Below are positions 47,098 to 55,624 of a stretch of 64,000 nt of DNA, in pieces. Positions within the stretch are counted from its first letter, which is position 1. Every line of letters starts with the position of its first letter. The translations under genes were made by a program, and so were the position numbers. The DNA lies in the NCBI GenBank assembly GCA_903828515.1, contig CAIKMD010000007.1:1396706-1460705 (forward strand), read 5' to 3'. The DNA comes from an uncultured Rhodospirillales bacterium (GTDB taxonomy: Bacteria > Pseudomonadota > Alphaproteobacteria > ATCC43930 > CGMCC-115725). Below the pieces are notes generated by a model. That model did no database searches. It saw nothing but the letters and a program-made list of their open reading frames with translations, and was not told the origin of the DNA.

Positions 47098-47243
47098 CCC
47101 TCCCCCCTTGAGGGGGAGGGCAGGGTGGGGGGTGACGCACGCGACGACGACGCGAAGTTCGCGCTGATCGATCTGAATAAAAAATTTCGGTAATGGTGGC
47201 GCTATACCCCCCACCCTAACCCTCCCCCTCAAGGGGGGAGGGA
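47098..47243. repeat. GC-rich palindromic intergenic repeat, copy 3 (family A)
   Basis: Same inverted arms as at 6320 and 8613, with a new ~65-bp A/T-rich centre. It fills the gap between gatB and the convergent CoA-transferase gene. Confidence 0.88.
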
Positions 47244-47252
47244 ATAAGTCGC

Positions 47253-48458
47253 TTACTCTTTATCCAACTGCACGACGATCTTATCAGCGATGAGCGCTTC
47301 GATGTCGGCTTCGGACACGCCCGCTTCCTTCAAAATCTCGCGGCTGTTCGCGCCGAGGCCGGGGGGCGGGCGGCGGATCGTGAAATCATAAGCGGTGGTG
47401 TGATAGGGGAGTTTCGGGAGATGCCCGATCTTGCCTTGCGCCATCGGCACCGGCAGCAACTGGCCGGTCGCGATCAGATGCGGGTCGTCGACCAGTTCGT
47501 CGGGCCGCTTCACCGGCGCGTAGGGCACGCTCGCCTTTTCGAGTTTTTCCTGCAGCGTGTCGCTGGTGTAGTTGATCACCGCCGCGCGCAGGGCCGGCAG
47601 CATCCATTCCTGTGAGTCGACGCGCTTCTGGTTGGAATCGAGCCGCGCATCCGCGAGAAGTTCGGCGAGGCCGAATTCCTTGCAGAACCGGTCCCAATGC
47701 GGGTTCGAGGTGATGCCGATGAAGACCTGGGTCTTGTCGGCGCAGTCGAAGAGATGGAACACACCCCAGCCCATGCGCACCGACTGGCCGATCTCGGACA
47801 TCGGGGTCGAGGGCATGCCGGTCATCGCCGCGCGCGCCATCCACTGGCCGACCCAGAACACGGTGGTTTCGTAGAGGCCCGAGGTGATCTTCTCGCCGCG
47901 CCCGGTCATCGTGCGCTTGAAGAGGGCGGCAAGCACGCCGACGACGCCATAGGTGGCTGCGCCGATATCGATGATCGAGGCGCCGGCGCGCATCGGCTTG
48001 CCGGTCGGTCCGGTCATGAAGGCGAGACCGCCCATCATCTGCGCGAGTTCGTCGAGCGACGGGCGATGCTCGTAAGGGCCGGGCAGGAAGCCTTTGACCG
48101 CGAGATAGATGAGCTTCGGATTGTCTTTCGCCAGCGTCTCGTAATCGAAGCCGAGGCGGTCGAGCGCGCCGGGCGCGAAATTGTCGAGGCAGACATCGGC
48201 GGTGCGTACCAACGTCATGAACACTTCTTTGCCGCGCGGCGTCTTCAGGTCGAGCGCGATCGAGCGCTTGTTGCGGTTGTAGTTGTAAAAACCGAACCCG
48301 GCCTTGCGCGCCTGGTCACCGCCGTCGGGATGTTCGACCTTGATCACCTCGGCGCCGAGATCGGCGAGAATCAACGATGCGGCGGGACCCGCCACGATAT
48401 GCCCGAGTTCGATGACCGTGATGCCGTCGAGCGGGAGAGAATTCTGTGATGTACTCAT
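47253..48458 (-). CDS. CaiB/BaiF family (type III) CoA transferase
   Basis: 401 residues. DGITVIELGHIVAGPAASLILADLGAEVIKVE at the N-terminus is the family hallmark, and RPSLDELAQMMGG holds the catalytic Asp that forms the acyl anhydride. It moves CoA between carboxylic acids. Donor and acceptor are not predictable; it begins the accessory catabolic region. Confidence 0.92.
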   Translation of the reverse strand: MSTSQNSLPLDGITVIELGHIVAGPAASLILADLGAEVIKVEHPDGGDQARKAGFGFYNYNRNKRSIALDLKTPRGKEVFMTLVRTADVCLDNFAPGALDRLGFDYETLAKDNPKLIYLAVKGFLPGPYEHRPSLDELAQMMGGLAFMTGPTGKPMRAGASIIDIGAATYGVVGVLAALFKRTMTGRGEKITSGLYETTVFWVGQWMARAAMTGMPSTPMSEIGQSVRMGWGVFHLFDCADKTQVFIGITSNPHWDRFCKEFGLAELLADARLDSNQKRVDSQEWMLPALRAAVINYTSDTLQEKLEKASVPYAPVKRPDELVDDPHLIATGQLLPVPMAQGKIGHLPKLPYHTTAYDFTIRRPPPGLGANSREILKEAGVSEADIEALIADKIVVQLDKE

Positions 48459-48538
48459 TGTACCGCCATGAAATTAGGCGGATTTCCTAGACCCAAAGCG
48501 GGCCGCTCACAAGCGCCTTGGACCGGCGGAAAAGCGGT

Positions 48539-49954
48539 CTAGGTCCGGCCGTAACTGTCCTCGAAGCGGACGATGTCGTCCTCGCCGAGATAGGAGCCCG
48601 ATTGGACCTCGATCAGGTGCAGCGGGACGGTGCCGGGGTTTTCGAGCCGGTGCTTGGTGCCGAGCGGGATATAGGTCGACTGGTTCTCGACCAGGAGAAG
48701 TTCGTCCGTGCCGCGCGTGACCTTGGCGCTGCCGCTGACCACGACCCAGTGTTCGGCGCGCTTGTGATGCATCTGCAGGCTGAGAATGCCGCCGGGCTTC
48801 ACCACGATGTGTTTCACCTGGACGCGCTCGCCGTTGTGGATCGAGCGATAGGTGCCCCAGGGACGATGGACCAGCGGATGCGAGCCGAGTTCGGGTCGGC
48901 CGGCGCGTTCCAGTTGAACGACGAGCTGTTTGATGTCCTGCGCGCGTTCGCGCGGCGCCACCATCACGACGTCCGAGGTCGCGACGACAACGAGGTCGTC
49001 GACGCCGAGCACCGCGAGAAGCCCGTGCTCGGCGCGCAGGTATGAGTTCTTGGTGTCGACGGCGACGACATCGCCCGAGGCGACGTTGCCGGCTTTGTCG
49101 GTCTTGCCGATCTGCCACATCGCGTCCCAGTTGCCGACATCGCTCCAGCCCATCGCGACCGGCACGATCGCGGCATGCGGCGTCTTTTCCATCACCGCAT
49201 AGTCGATCGAATCCCCTTTGATCGCGGCGAACGCGTCGCGGTCGAGGCGCAGGAAGTCGAGATCGCGCTTGGCCTTGGCCAGCGCCTCTTCACACGCCGC
49301 GACCATCGCGGGCTGCAAGCGGCGCATCTCGGCGAGCAGCAGCGAGACCGGAAAGAGGAAGATGCCGCTGTTCCACGAATAGGCGCCCGATTTGAGATAT
49401 TTCTGGGCGCGCGCGCGGTCGGGCTTCTCGACGAAGCCGGCGACCTCGAAGACGCCTTTCAAGCCCGTCATCGGCTTGCCGCGCTTGATGTAGCCATAGC
49501 CGGTTTCGGGCTTGTCCGCCTCGATGCCGAAGGTGACGAGCTTGCCCTTGGCGGCGGCCTTGGTCGCATGGGCAATCGCGCGGGCGAAAGCGGCGGGCTT
49601 GGCGATCGCGTGATCGGACGGCATCACCAGCATCAGCGCGTCGGGGTCGAGTTGCAGCGCGGCGACGCAGCAGGCCGGCGCGGTGTTGCGGCCCATCGGC
49701 TCGAGCACGATGGCGCGGGGGCTGACGCCGGCGATGCGCAATTGCTCGGCGACGATGAAACGGTGCTCGTCATTGGCGACGATGACGGGCGGGGCGAAGC
49801 GCGCCGGATCGGCGACCCGCAGGGCCGCCTCCTGCAGCAGGGTGTGATCGGACAGCAGGGGAATGAGCTGCTTGGGGTATTGCGCCCGGGACATCGGCCA
49901 CAGCCGCGTGCCAGAGCCGCCCGACAGGATGACGGGGTGAATCCGGGGCGGCAT
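48539..49954 (-). CDS. manC: Mannose-1-phosphate guanylyltransferase / mannose-6-phosphate isomerase
   Basis: 471 residues from ATG 49954; the adjacent ATG 49957 is equally possible, and AAGGAG lies just upstream of both. N-terminal nucleotidyltransferase motif ILSGGSGTRLWPMSR and FVEKP, C-terminal cupin isomerase domain (LSLQMHHKRAEHWVVVSG). It makes GDP-mannose for polysaccharide. No exopolysaccharide genes are adjacent. Confidence 0.94.
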   Translation of the reverse strand: MPPRIHPVILSGGSGTRLWPMSRAQYPKQLIPLLSDHTLLQEAALRVADPARFAPPVIVANDEHRFIVAEQLRIAGVSPRAIVLEPMGRNTAPACCVAALQLDPDALMLVMPSDHAIAKPAAFARAIAHATKAAAKGKLVTFGIEADKPETGYGYIKRGKPMTGLKGVFEVAGFVEKPDRARAQKYLKSGAYSWNSGIFLFPVSLLLAEMRRLQPAMVAACEEALAKAKRDLDFLRLDRDAFAAIKGDSIDYAVMEKTPHAAIVPVAMGWSDVGNWDAMWQIGKTDKAGNVASGDVVAVDTKNSYLRAEHGLLAVLGVDDLVVVATSDVVMVAPRERAQDIKQLVVQLERAGRPELGSHPLVHRPWGTYRSIHNGERVQVKHIVVKPGGILSLQMHHKRAEHWVVVSGSAKVTRGTDELLLVENQSTYIPLGTKHRLENPGTVPLHLIEVQSGSYLGEDDIVRFEDSYGRT

Positions 49955-50022
49955 CATCTTTCTCCTTGCCACGCTGGCGTTGCCTCGCAACATTCTAGCG
50001 AAACACGACGATGGAGGTAGGA

Positions 50023-50643
50023 ATGATCGAGCTTTACACGTGGGGAACGCCGAACGGAAAGAAGGCGTCGGTCATGCTCGAGGAAATCGGGCTGCCTTAT
50101 AACGTCCATGCGATCAATATCGGCCAGGGCGACCAATTCAAACCCGAGTACATCAAGATCAACCCGAATTCCAAGATCCCGGCCATCGTCGACACCGACG
50201 GGCCGGGCGGCAAGCCGCTCGCCATCTTCGAGTCGGGCGCCATCCTGATCTATCTCGCCGAAAAGACCGGCAAGCTCCTGTCCAAGGATCCGGCCAAGCG
50301 GATCGAGGCGATCGAGTGGCTGATGTTCCAGATGGGGGGCGTCGGCCCAATGTTCGGGCAGGCGCATCACTTCCTGCGCCAGGTCAAGGAGCCCAACCCC
50401 TATGGCGCCGAGCGATACACCAAGGAGACGCGGCGGCTCTACGGGGTGATGAATGCCCAGTTGGGCACGCATGATTATCTCGCGGGGGAATATTCGATTG
50501 CGGATGTCGCGACCTATCCATGGGTGTCGCGCTACGAATGGCATCTCGTCGATCTGGCGGAATTTCCCAACGTGAAACGCTGGTACGACGCGATTGCGGC
50601 GCGGCCGGCGGTTCAGCGCGGGATGGCGATCCCGAAGACCTGA
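50023..50643 (+). CDS. Glutathione S-transferase (YfcG/YghU-like)
   Basis: 206 residues from ATG 50023, chosen because GGAGG at 50013-50017 is a clear ribosome-binding site that rules out ATG 50011. N-terminal thioredoxin-like GST half (LYTWGTPNGKKASVMLEE, IFESGAILIYLAEKTG) and helical C-terminal half (YSIADVATYPWV). TPNGKK with Asn is typical of the disulfide-reducing nu class. Likely thiol or disulfide chemistry in the cytoplasm. Confidence 0.9.
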   Translation: MIELYTWGTPNGKKASVMLEEIGLPYNVHAINIGQGDQFKPEYIKINPNSKIPAIVDTDGPGGKPLAIFESGAILIYLAEKTGKLLSKDPAKRIEAIEWLMFQMGGVGPMFGQAHHFLRQVKEPNPYGAERYTKETRRLYGVMNAQLGTHDYLAGEYSIADVATYPWVSRYEWHLVDLAEFPNVKRWYDAIAARPAVQRGMAIPKT

Positions 50644-50667
50644 ACCCGGCCGCTCAGGCAAGAAAGT

Positions 50668-50880
50668 CTAGGCGGCGGAGCGGGGACGGCCGGGGCGGCG
50701 GATCGGACGCGCGAAGGCGGTCACGGTCTCGGGCTCGCGATCGAACGAGTGCAGTTCTTCCTTGCAGCGCTCGAGGATCTGCATGTCGCGGGCGTCTTCG
50801 CGATCGGAAATGTCCATATAGCTCAGCTTGATCTCGACGAGATCCAGCAGCATTTCGATCGACCGTTTCGATAAACTCAT
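50668..50880 (-). CDS. Small conserved-looking hypothetical protein
   Basis: 70 residues, with a strong GGAGGGGACC ribosome-binding site before ATG 50880. N-terminal helix pair (RSIEMLLDLVEIKLSYMD) and a basic tail ending RRPGRPRSAA that resembles an AT-hook. Similar short proteins occur in related alphaproteobacteria by recollection; no function known. It might bind DNA, which is inference from the tail. Confidence 0.65.
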   Translation of the reverse strand: MSLSKRSIEMLLDLVEIKLSYMDISDREDARDMQILERCKEELHSFDREPETVTAFARPIRRPGRPRSAA

Positions 50881-50991
50881 AAGGTCCCCTCCATCGGCTT
50901 TCGTGCTTAATGATCGTCGGGATTTCCTTAAAATCTTGTGAAGATAAAACCGGCTTTTTAGGGGCCGGGTTTATGGCGGGACCGCCTTTCG

Positions 50992-51020
50992 TTGACACCC
51001 TTGGGACCCACCGGTAGAAC
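50992..51020 (+). promoter_or_regulatory. Promoter of the tRNA-Ser gene
   Basis: TTGACA (50992-50997) and TAGAAC (51015-51020) with a 17-bp spacer, 36 bp before the tRNA. A close match to the sigma-70 consensus and the best promoter in the window. Confidence 0.75.
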
Positions 51021-51056
51021 CGGGGTGCATACGCCGTGTGTGCTCCACTCATCGGT

Positions 51057-51148
51057 GGAGGGGTGGCCGAGTGGCTGAAGGCGGCGGTTTGCTAAACCGT
51101 TATAGGCGTAATAGCCTATCGCAGGTTCGAATCCTGTCCCCTCCGCCA
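51057..51148 (+). tRNA. tRNA-Ser (anticodon GCT)
   Basis: 92 nt with encoded CCA at 51146-51148. Acceptor arm GGAGGGG pairs with CCCCTCC; anticodon stem CGGTT/AACCG holds GCT at 51091-51093; the T arm contains GGTTCGAATCC; the long variable arm (around 51100-51121) marks a class II tRNA. It reads AGC and AGT serine codons. No integrase or att duplication is visible downstream. Confidence 0.97.
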
Positions 51149-51180
51149 ACTTCTCATTTTGCTTTAAGAACAGAGAGATA

Positions 51181-51226
51181 AGACCATCTGCTCGCATTGA
51201 ATGCGAGTGGAGGGTCTGTCTTTATT
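51181..51226 (+). terminator. Terminator-like hairpin after tRNA-Ser
   Basis: Nested stems AGACC/GGTCT and CTCGCAT/ATGCGAG (51181-51216), followed by T-rich GTCTTTATTCT. Position 33 bp after the tRNA suits its transcript end. Confidence 0.65.
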
Positions 51227-51249
51227 CTCTGGTCATGATGGTCTGGTCC

Positions 51250-51663
51250 CTAAAACCCGCGCCCCTGCAAATCCAGCCAGGCGAGCAGCAAGAACGCGCC
51301 GACCAGGCTGACGTGTTCGAGGAACGTGAAAAGCTGTTCCATTCGCGCACGGCCGGTCAATGTCCAGAACGGGTAGCCGATGATCGTCGCGATCAACGTG
51401 AACACGCCCAGGGTCCCCGCGCTCAGCCAGATCGCCCAGCCGGCGATCATCATCACCGAGCCGATCGTCACCACCAGGATGTTGATGACGAGCATCGTTC
51501 TGGGAAAACGGAATTTATATTTGAAGGCGAATTCGCGCGTCGCGCCTTCGAAGTGCATCGCCTTGGCGATGCCGCTCCACAGATAGCCGCCGACGAGGAT
51601 CGTGCGTAGCACGGGGCCCCAAAAGTCGGGGCCCGCGAGTGCCACGAGAAAATTCGGCGGCAT
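51250..51663 (-). CDS. DoxX-like small membrane protein
   Basis: 137 residues with four predicted membrane helices (VLRTILVGGYLWSGIAKAM; MLVINILVVTIGSVMMIAGW; LGVFTLIATIIGY; VSLVGAFLLLAWLDL), the DoxX/DoxD-like pattern. GGGAGAC precedes ATG 51663. These proteins sit in redox or thiol-related membrane complexes; the role here is unknown. It lies 13 bp downstream of an amidohydrolase on the same strand, so probably the same transcript. Confidence 0.8.
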   Translation of the reverse strand: MPPNFLVALAGPDFWGPVLRTILVGGYLWSGIAKAMHFEGATREFAFKYKFRFPRTMLVINILVVTIGSVMMIAGWAIWLSAGTLGVFTLIATIIGYPFWTLTGRARMEQLFTFLEHVSLVGAFLLLAWLDLQGRGF

Positions 51664-51676
51664 TCGATGTCTCCCG

Positions 51677-52642
51677 TTACAGCCGGAACACCCGTTCCGC
51701 GTTGTCGCCCAGCATCATCTTCTTTTCCGCCGGGGTGATCGGCAGGTCCTCGACGTGTTTGGGGCCGTGATTGGTATAGGGATAGTCGGTGCCGAACATC
51801 ATCTGCTCGCGGCCGACGAAATTGTGCGCGAGCATGAGGGCGTCTTCCGAGATCGCGCAGGAATCGTAATAGAGGTTCTTGGCGTATTCGGCGAAGGGTT
51901 TGTTCATCATCTTGGCGCGCGCGTCGGGGTAATTGTTCGGAATGTTCATCACCCGATGCATGATCGCGAGGATGCCGGCGCCGGTATGCGCCACGACGAA
52001 TTTCATGTCGGGATAGCGCGCGAAGACGCCGTTGATGATCATTCGGGTGATGCAGAGCTGCGTCTCGAAGAAAAAGCCGAGCATCAGCGAGAGGTTGTAG
52101 TCGGGCAGGTCCTTGGCGAAGGGGGGGAAGTTCGGATGCTCGACCACCGCCAGCTTGTGGCGGTTGATGCCCGCCCAGACCGGTTCGAACCGCTCGTCGG
52201 AGAGCGCCACGCCGTTGACGTTCGAGCCGACCGAGATGCCGCAGACCTCTTTGATCGCGGCCATGCGCTCGAGTTCGATGAGCGCGGCCGGAATGTCGTC
52301 GAGCGGCAGGGAGGCGAGCACCCGGAGCCGGTCGGGATTGCGGCGCGCGCGGTCGAGCGCCTCGTCATTGGCGATGCGCGCGGCTTCGGCCTGCATCTCC
52401 TTGGGGAAGAGGTAGAGATTCGGCGTGGTGAGCGAGAGGAACGACATGTCGATGCCGCGCTTGTCCATTTCCTCGAGGTGATGGGTCGGCCTGAACCAGT
52501 CCGGCCGGGTCGAGATGAGAAGCTCGCCGTCCTGGAAGATGCCGTCGCCATAGGGGGTAGGGGCGGATGTCACGCTGGGAAGCTTGTGGACGGCGTCGTA
52601 AAAGTCGCCGCCGATGATGTGGGCGTGTACGTCGATCTTCAT
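51677..52642 (-). CDS. Amidohydrolase family 2 (ACMSD-like decarboxylase)
   Basis: 321 residues from ATG 52642, with GGGGG upstream and the HxH motif KIDVHAHI right at the start; the longer frame adds non-homologous residues. Also FVVAHTGAGIL with metal His and FGTDYPY with the catalytic Asp. ACMSD relatives decarboxylate aromatic acids such as aminocarboxymuconate semialdehyde or resorcylate. It is followed by DoxX. Confidence 0.9.
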   Translation of the reverse strand: MKIDVHAHIIGGDFYDAVHKLPSVTSAPTPYGDGIFQDGELLISTRPDWFRPTHHLEEMDKRGIDMSFLSLTTPNLYLFPKEMQAEAARIANDEALDRARRNPDRLRVLASLPLDDIPAALIELERMAAIKEVCGISVGSNVNGVALSDERFEPVWAGINRHKLAVVEHPNFPPFAKDLPDYNLSLMLGFFFETQLCITRMIINGVFARYPDMKFVVAHTGAGILAIMHRVMNIPNNYPDARAKMMNKPFAEYAKNLYYDSCAISEDALMLAHNFVGREQMMFGTDYPYTNHGPKHVEDLPITPAEKKMMLGDNAERVFRL

Positions 52643-52734
52643 GGTCGTTCCCCCGTTTGCGTGACGAAAAGGGCGGACCTTGCGATCCGCCCCCATTTTT
52701 TAGACTTTGGCGTCTTGTCCGATTGAGCCGAAGT

Positions 52735-53565
52735 TTATTTGGCCGGCACGAGCGTGTCGAGGCGTTCCGCGGTGCGGCGCTTTTCCTCGTCCATCGAACG
52801 CTTCGCCGTGGTGAGGTCATAGCGGTTGCCGTCGATGTCGTGGCCCTTGTCCTCGACATAGGGGCGGTCGATCGTGGGGTCTTCCGCGCGCGGATCGGAT
52901 GGCGGCAGGCCGTGCGCGATCAGTTCCTTGTAGACGCGCGGCTTGTCGTCGGCGTCGAGGGTGAAGCCCCAATGATGGATGCCGCGCGGCGCGGTCGGAC
53001 GCTTGCGGCTGATCAAGGCCACGTCGACATACCCGTCGGTCACCCAGACATCGCCCTGGCTCTCGCCGGTGATCTTGAGGCCGAAGCAGTCGGCATAGAA
53101 TTTCGAGAGCTTGGCCGGGTTTTCCGAGAAGATCGCGATGTGGCGGATCTTCGGCACCTCGCCCTTCAATTCGGTCTGGCCGTGCGCGCCGCGCACGTCC
53201 TTCATGCCGGTCGACACGTCGAAGCGGTTGCCGTCGGGGTCTTTCACCGCGTCCTCGGCATAGGGGCGGTGAGCCTCGGGCGCATCGACATAGGGGCTAT
53301 AGGGTTCGACGCCATAGGTCTTCATCTTGGCGTAGATCGCTTCCTTCTCGGACGGGTCGATGGTGAAGCCCCAGTGATGGATGCCCTTCGGAGGCGCCTT
53401 CTCGTTGCGCCGGCGCAGCAGCGCGATGTCCATATAACCGTCGGTCACCCAGGCATTGCCGAGGTCGTCGACGCCGGTCGTCTTGGTGCCGAACACGTCG
53501 GCGTAGAACTTCGACAGCTTGGTCGGGTCTTCGGAAAAAATCGCGATGTGGCGGATTGTTGCCAT
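52735..53565 (-). CDS. Two-domain VOC (glyoxalase/dioxygenase fold) protein
   Basis: 276 residues from ATG 53565. Two similar VOC modules in tandem: IRHIAIFSEDPTKLSKFYAD at the start and IRHIAIFSENPAKLSKFYAD near residue 140, each followed by GIHHWGFT and a DPDGNRFD or DIDGNRYD segment. The obvious internal duplication gives the paired modules that extradiol dioxygenase-like proteins need. Substrate unknown; neighbours suggest aromatic catabolism. Confidence 0.88.
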   Translation of the reverse strand: MATIRHIAIFSEDPTKLSKFYADVFGTKTTGVDDLGNAWVTDGYMDIALLRRRNEKAPPKGIHHWGFTIDPSEKEAIYAKMKTYGVEPYSPYVDAPEAHRPYAEDAVKDPDGNRFDVSTGMKDVRGAHGQTELKGEVPKIRHIAIFSENPAKLSKFYADCFGLKITGESQGDVWVTDGYVDVALISRKRPTAPRGIHHWGFTLDADDKPRVYKELIAHGLPPSDPRAEDPTIDRPYVEDKGHDIDGNRYDLTTAKRSMDEEKRRTAERLDTLVPAK

Positions 53566-53648
53566 TGGTGTCTCCTGCCCTGTGGTTGCCCGCATGTTCC
53601 GCCCAAATCCGGGCCCCTGTCAATCGGCCGGGTGGGTGGTGCGGTCGG

Positions 53649-54650
53649 TTAGCGCTGGGGTTTCCAGCCCGATTGCTTGACCTGCGCGATCGCCTCTTTG
53701 ATCGGGCCGAAATCATAGACCTTGTCCGCCGGTGGTACTTTGTCGGCCGGGACGCCGCTGATTTCGGCGCGGGCGAGCAGTTCCTTGGCGGCGGCGTCCA
53801 TCGGCATCATGCCGGTGTCTTCGACGTCCTGCATGCCGCCATCGACATCGGCGTCGATGACCTCGGCCGCGACGCCCGGCTCGCGCTTGCGCATGATGTC
53901 GATCACCCCGTCCTTCTGGCTCATCAGATAGAGCGTGCCTTTCCACACCGCGCGCAGGACCTTCTGCGCCCGGTCGCGGTGCTCGGCGATTTCCTGCGCG
54001 GTGGTGACGAGGCCACCGGTCTGCATGCGGATTTCGTTGTGGAAGTCGACCAGCAACCGGCCCTTTTCCAGCGTATGGCTGGCCTTGAGCTGGCCTTTTT
54101 CGGTGCGGGTGAGGATGCCGTTCTGCATCGCGCCCGACAGCAGGGCGGCGACGACGTTCGCCTCGGAGCCCGCCGGGGTGATTGCCACGTAGTTCGAGGG
54201 GAGCCCCCGTTTGTTGAGGATCATCCGCAACGCCAGTTCGTCGGTGCTGCCGCGAATGGTCAGCGCGACGACCTTGCCCTGGAGGTCCTCGAGCTTGTGA
54301 ATGGCGGGGTCGAACGACCAGAGTTCATAGATCGGTTTCGACTGGCCGATCAGGATCACCCGCAACGGCGCGCCGCGCAGGATCGCGCTGATCGCCGAGG
54401 AGGGTGAGCCGGAATAGGCGAGGTCGCCCGAGATCAGCGCCGGGGTCGCGACCCCGCCGCCGAGCTGAACCAGTTCGACGTCGAGGCCTTCGTCCTTGAA
54501 ATACCCTTTGTCCTCGGCGGCGAAATACTGCGCGAAATTCGCGTTCGGCGCGGCATAGGAGATTTTGAGTTTCTGCGCCGACGCGGGCGCGGTCCACGTC
54601 GGAAGTGCGAGGGCGGCGAGCGCAAGCGCCGCCAGGGCAAGACGGCGCAT
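53649..54650 (-). CDS. ABC transporter substrate-binding protein (NitT/TauT type)
   Basis: 333 residues from ATG 54650, where a signal peptide starts at once (LALAALALAALALPTW, cleavage near ASAQ); the longer frame is shadow of the upstream gene. Markers: YAAPNANFAQYFAAEDKGYF, GGGVATPALISGDLAYSG, DLQGKVVALTIRGS. Orphan, with no permease or ATPase. Five bases separate it from the TAXI-like gene upstream, so they are co-transcribed. Confidence 0.88.
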   Translation of the reverse strand: MRRLALAALALAALALPTWTAPASAQKLKISYAAPNANFAQYFAAEDKGYFKDEGLDVELVQLGGGVATPALISGDLAYSGSPSSAISAILRGAPLRVILIGQSKPIYELWSFDPAIHKLEDLQGKVVALTIRGSTDELALRMILNKRGLPSNYVAITPAGSEANVVAALLSGAMQNGILTRTEKGQLKASHTLEKGRLLVDFHNEIRMQTGGLVTTAQEIAEHRDRAQKVLRAVWKGTLYLMSQKDGVIDIMRKREPGVAAEVIDADVDGGMQDVEDTGMMPMDAAAKELLARAEISGVPADKVPPADKVYDFGPIKEAIAQVKQSGWKPQR

Positions 54651-54655
54651 GCGCG

Positions 54656-55618
54656 TCAGCCGCCGTGCTCTTTGAGCCAGCGCAGCGTGCCGGGATGCAG
54701 CGGCACGTCCATCGGCGTCGCCTCGGTCTCGGTCACGGCCTGTTTGGTGTCGCCGATGCAGGTGCCGTTTTCCCACGGCATTTCCTCGGTGCGCGCGGCG
54801 ATCGCGTCGCAGACGTCGTAAGCGACCTTCTCGGGGAGATCGACGCTGGAATAAAGCGGCCAGCCGCTGAAATCGACGCACGGATGATCGGCGCTGAGGG
54901 TCGGATAGTTCTTCGGGCCGATGGTGACCTTGCGCCAGCCGTATTTGTTCATCGCGGCAAACGCCTCGGCGTCGAGCTCAACCGGGATCATGTTGCTGTC
55001 GAAGGCGACGTGCAGCCAGGTCTTGATGCCTTCGTCCATCACGCAGTCGATCTTGCCGGCGCGCATCGGGTCGAGGCGGCGCTTGTCGCCGGGCCCGCCG
55101 CAGGGAATGACCTTGCCGCCCCAGCTTTCGATCTCGGCCAGACTCATGCCGTAATGCGCGAGAAGCTGGTGGATCAGCACGAGGGTCGAATGGGTCGGGT
55201 CCTCGCGCAGCGACATCTGCAGCGGGTACTTGGCTTTCTTGACATCGAGCAGCGATTTGAATCCGAGATCCTTGCGGAACACGATGACGAAGCGGTCCCA
55301 GCTCGGATAATTGGCGACGATGCGCACCGGCAGCGGCTTGTCGAAGGCGCCGACGCCGCGATAGGCCTGGGTCAGCATTGCCGACGGATTGACGAAGGCG
55401 AGTTCGAGCGCGCCCTTGATCACGTCGTGCGCGATGATCACCGAGCCGGTGGCGAGCCGAAGCGACGGCTTCCAGTCCTTGGTCGAGCCGGCGCCGACCG
55501 CGATGCACATGTCGCGGTTCTCGCCGTATTTGATCGTCGGATTGCCGGCGATGTGGAGACCGATCTCCCAGAGCATCTTGGAGCGGACGAAATTGGCGCC
55601 GTTGGGAAGCTTTTCCAT
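54656..55618 (-). CDS. TAXI-type TRAP solute-binding-like protein without signal peptide
   Basis: 320 residues. The fold pattern (TKDWKPSLRLATGS, DVIKGALELAFVNPSAMLTQAY, KYPLQMSLREDP) recalls TAXI-family TRAP solute receptors. It starts 6 bp after the CocE-like gene and has no signal peptide or membrane helix, so as written it would stay in the cytoplasm. No TRAP membrane subunit is nearby. It may be a sensor or chaperone form; function uncertain. Confidence 0.65.
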   Translation of the reverse strand: MEKLPNGANFVRSKMLWEIGLHIAGNPTIKYGENRDMCIAVGAGSTKDWKPSLRLATGSVIIAHDVIKGALELAFVNPSAMLTQAYRGVGAFDKPLPVRIVANYPSWDRFVIVFRKDLGFKSLLDVKKAKYPLQMSLREDPTHSTLVLIHQLLAHYGMSLAEIESWGGKVIPCGGPGDKRRLDPMRAGKIDCVMDEGIKTWLHVAFDSNMIPVELDAEAFAAMNKYGWRKVTIGPKNYPTLSADHPCVDFSGWPLYSSVDLPEKVAYDVCDAIAARTEEMPWENGTCIGDTKQAVTETEATPMDVPLHPGTLRWLKEHGG

Positions 55619-55624
55619 GACCTG

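Noticed and set aside
51057-51250. tRNA-Ser as an attachment site for an integrated element
   Set aside because: No integrase, no repeat of the tRNA 3' end and no low-GC block downstream.
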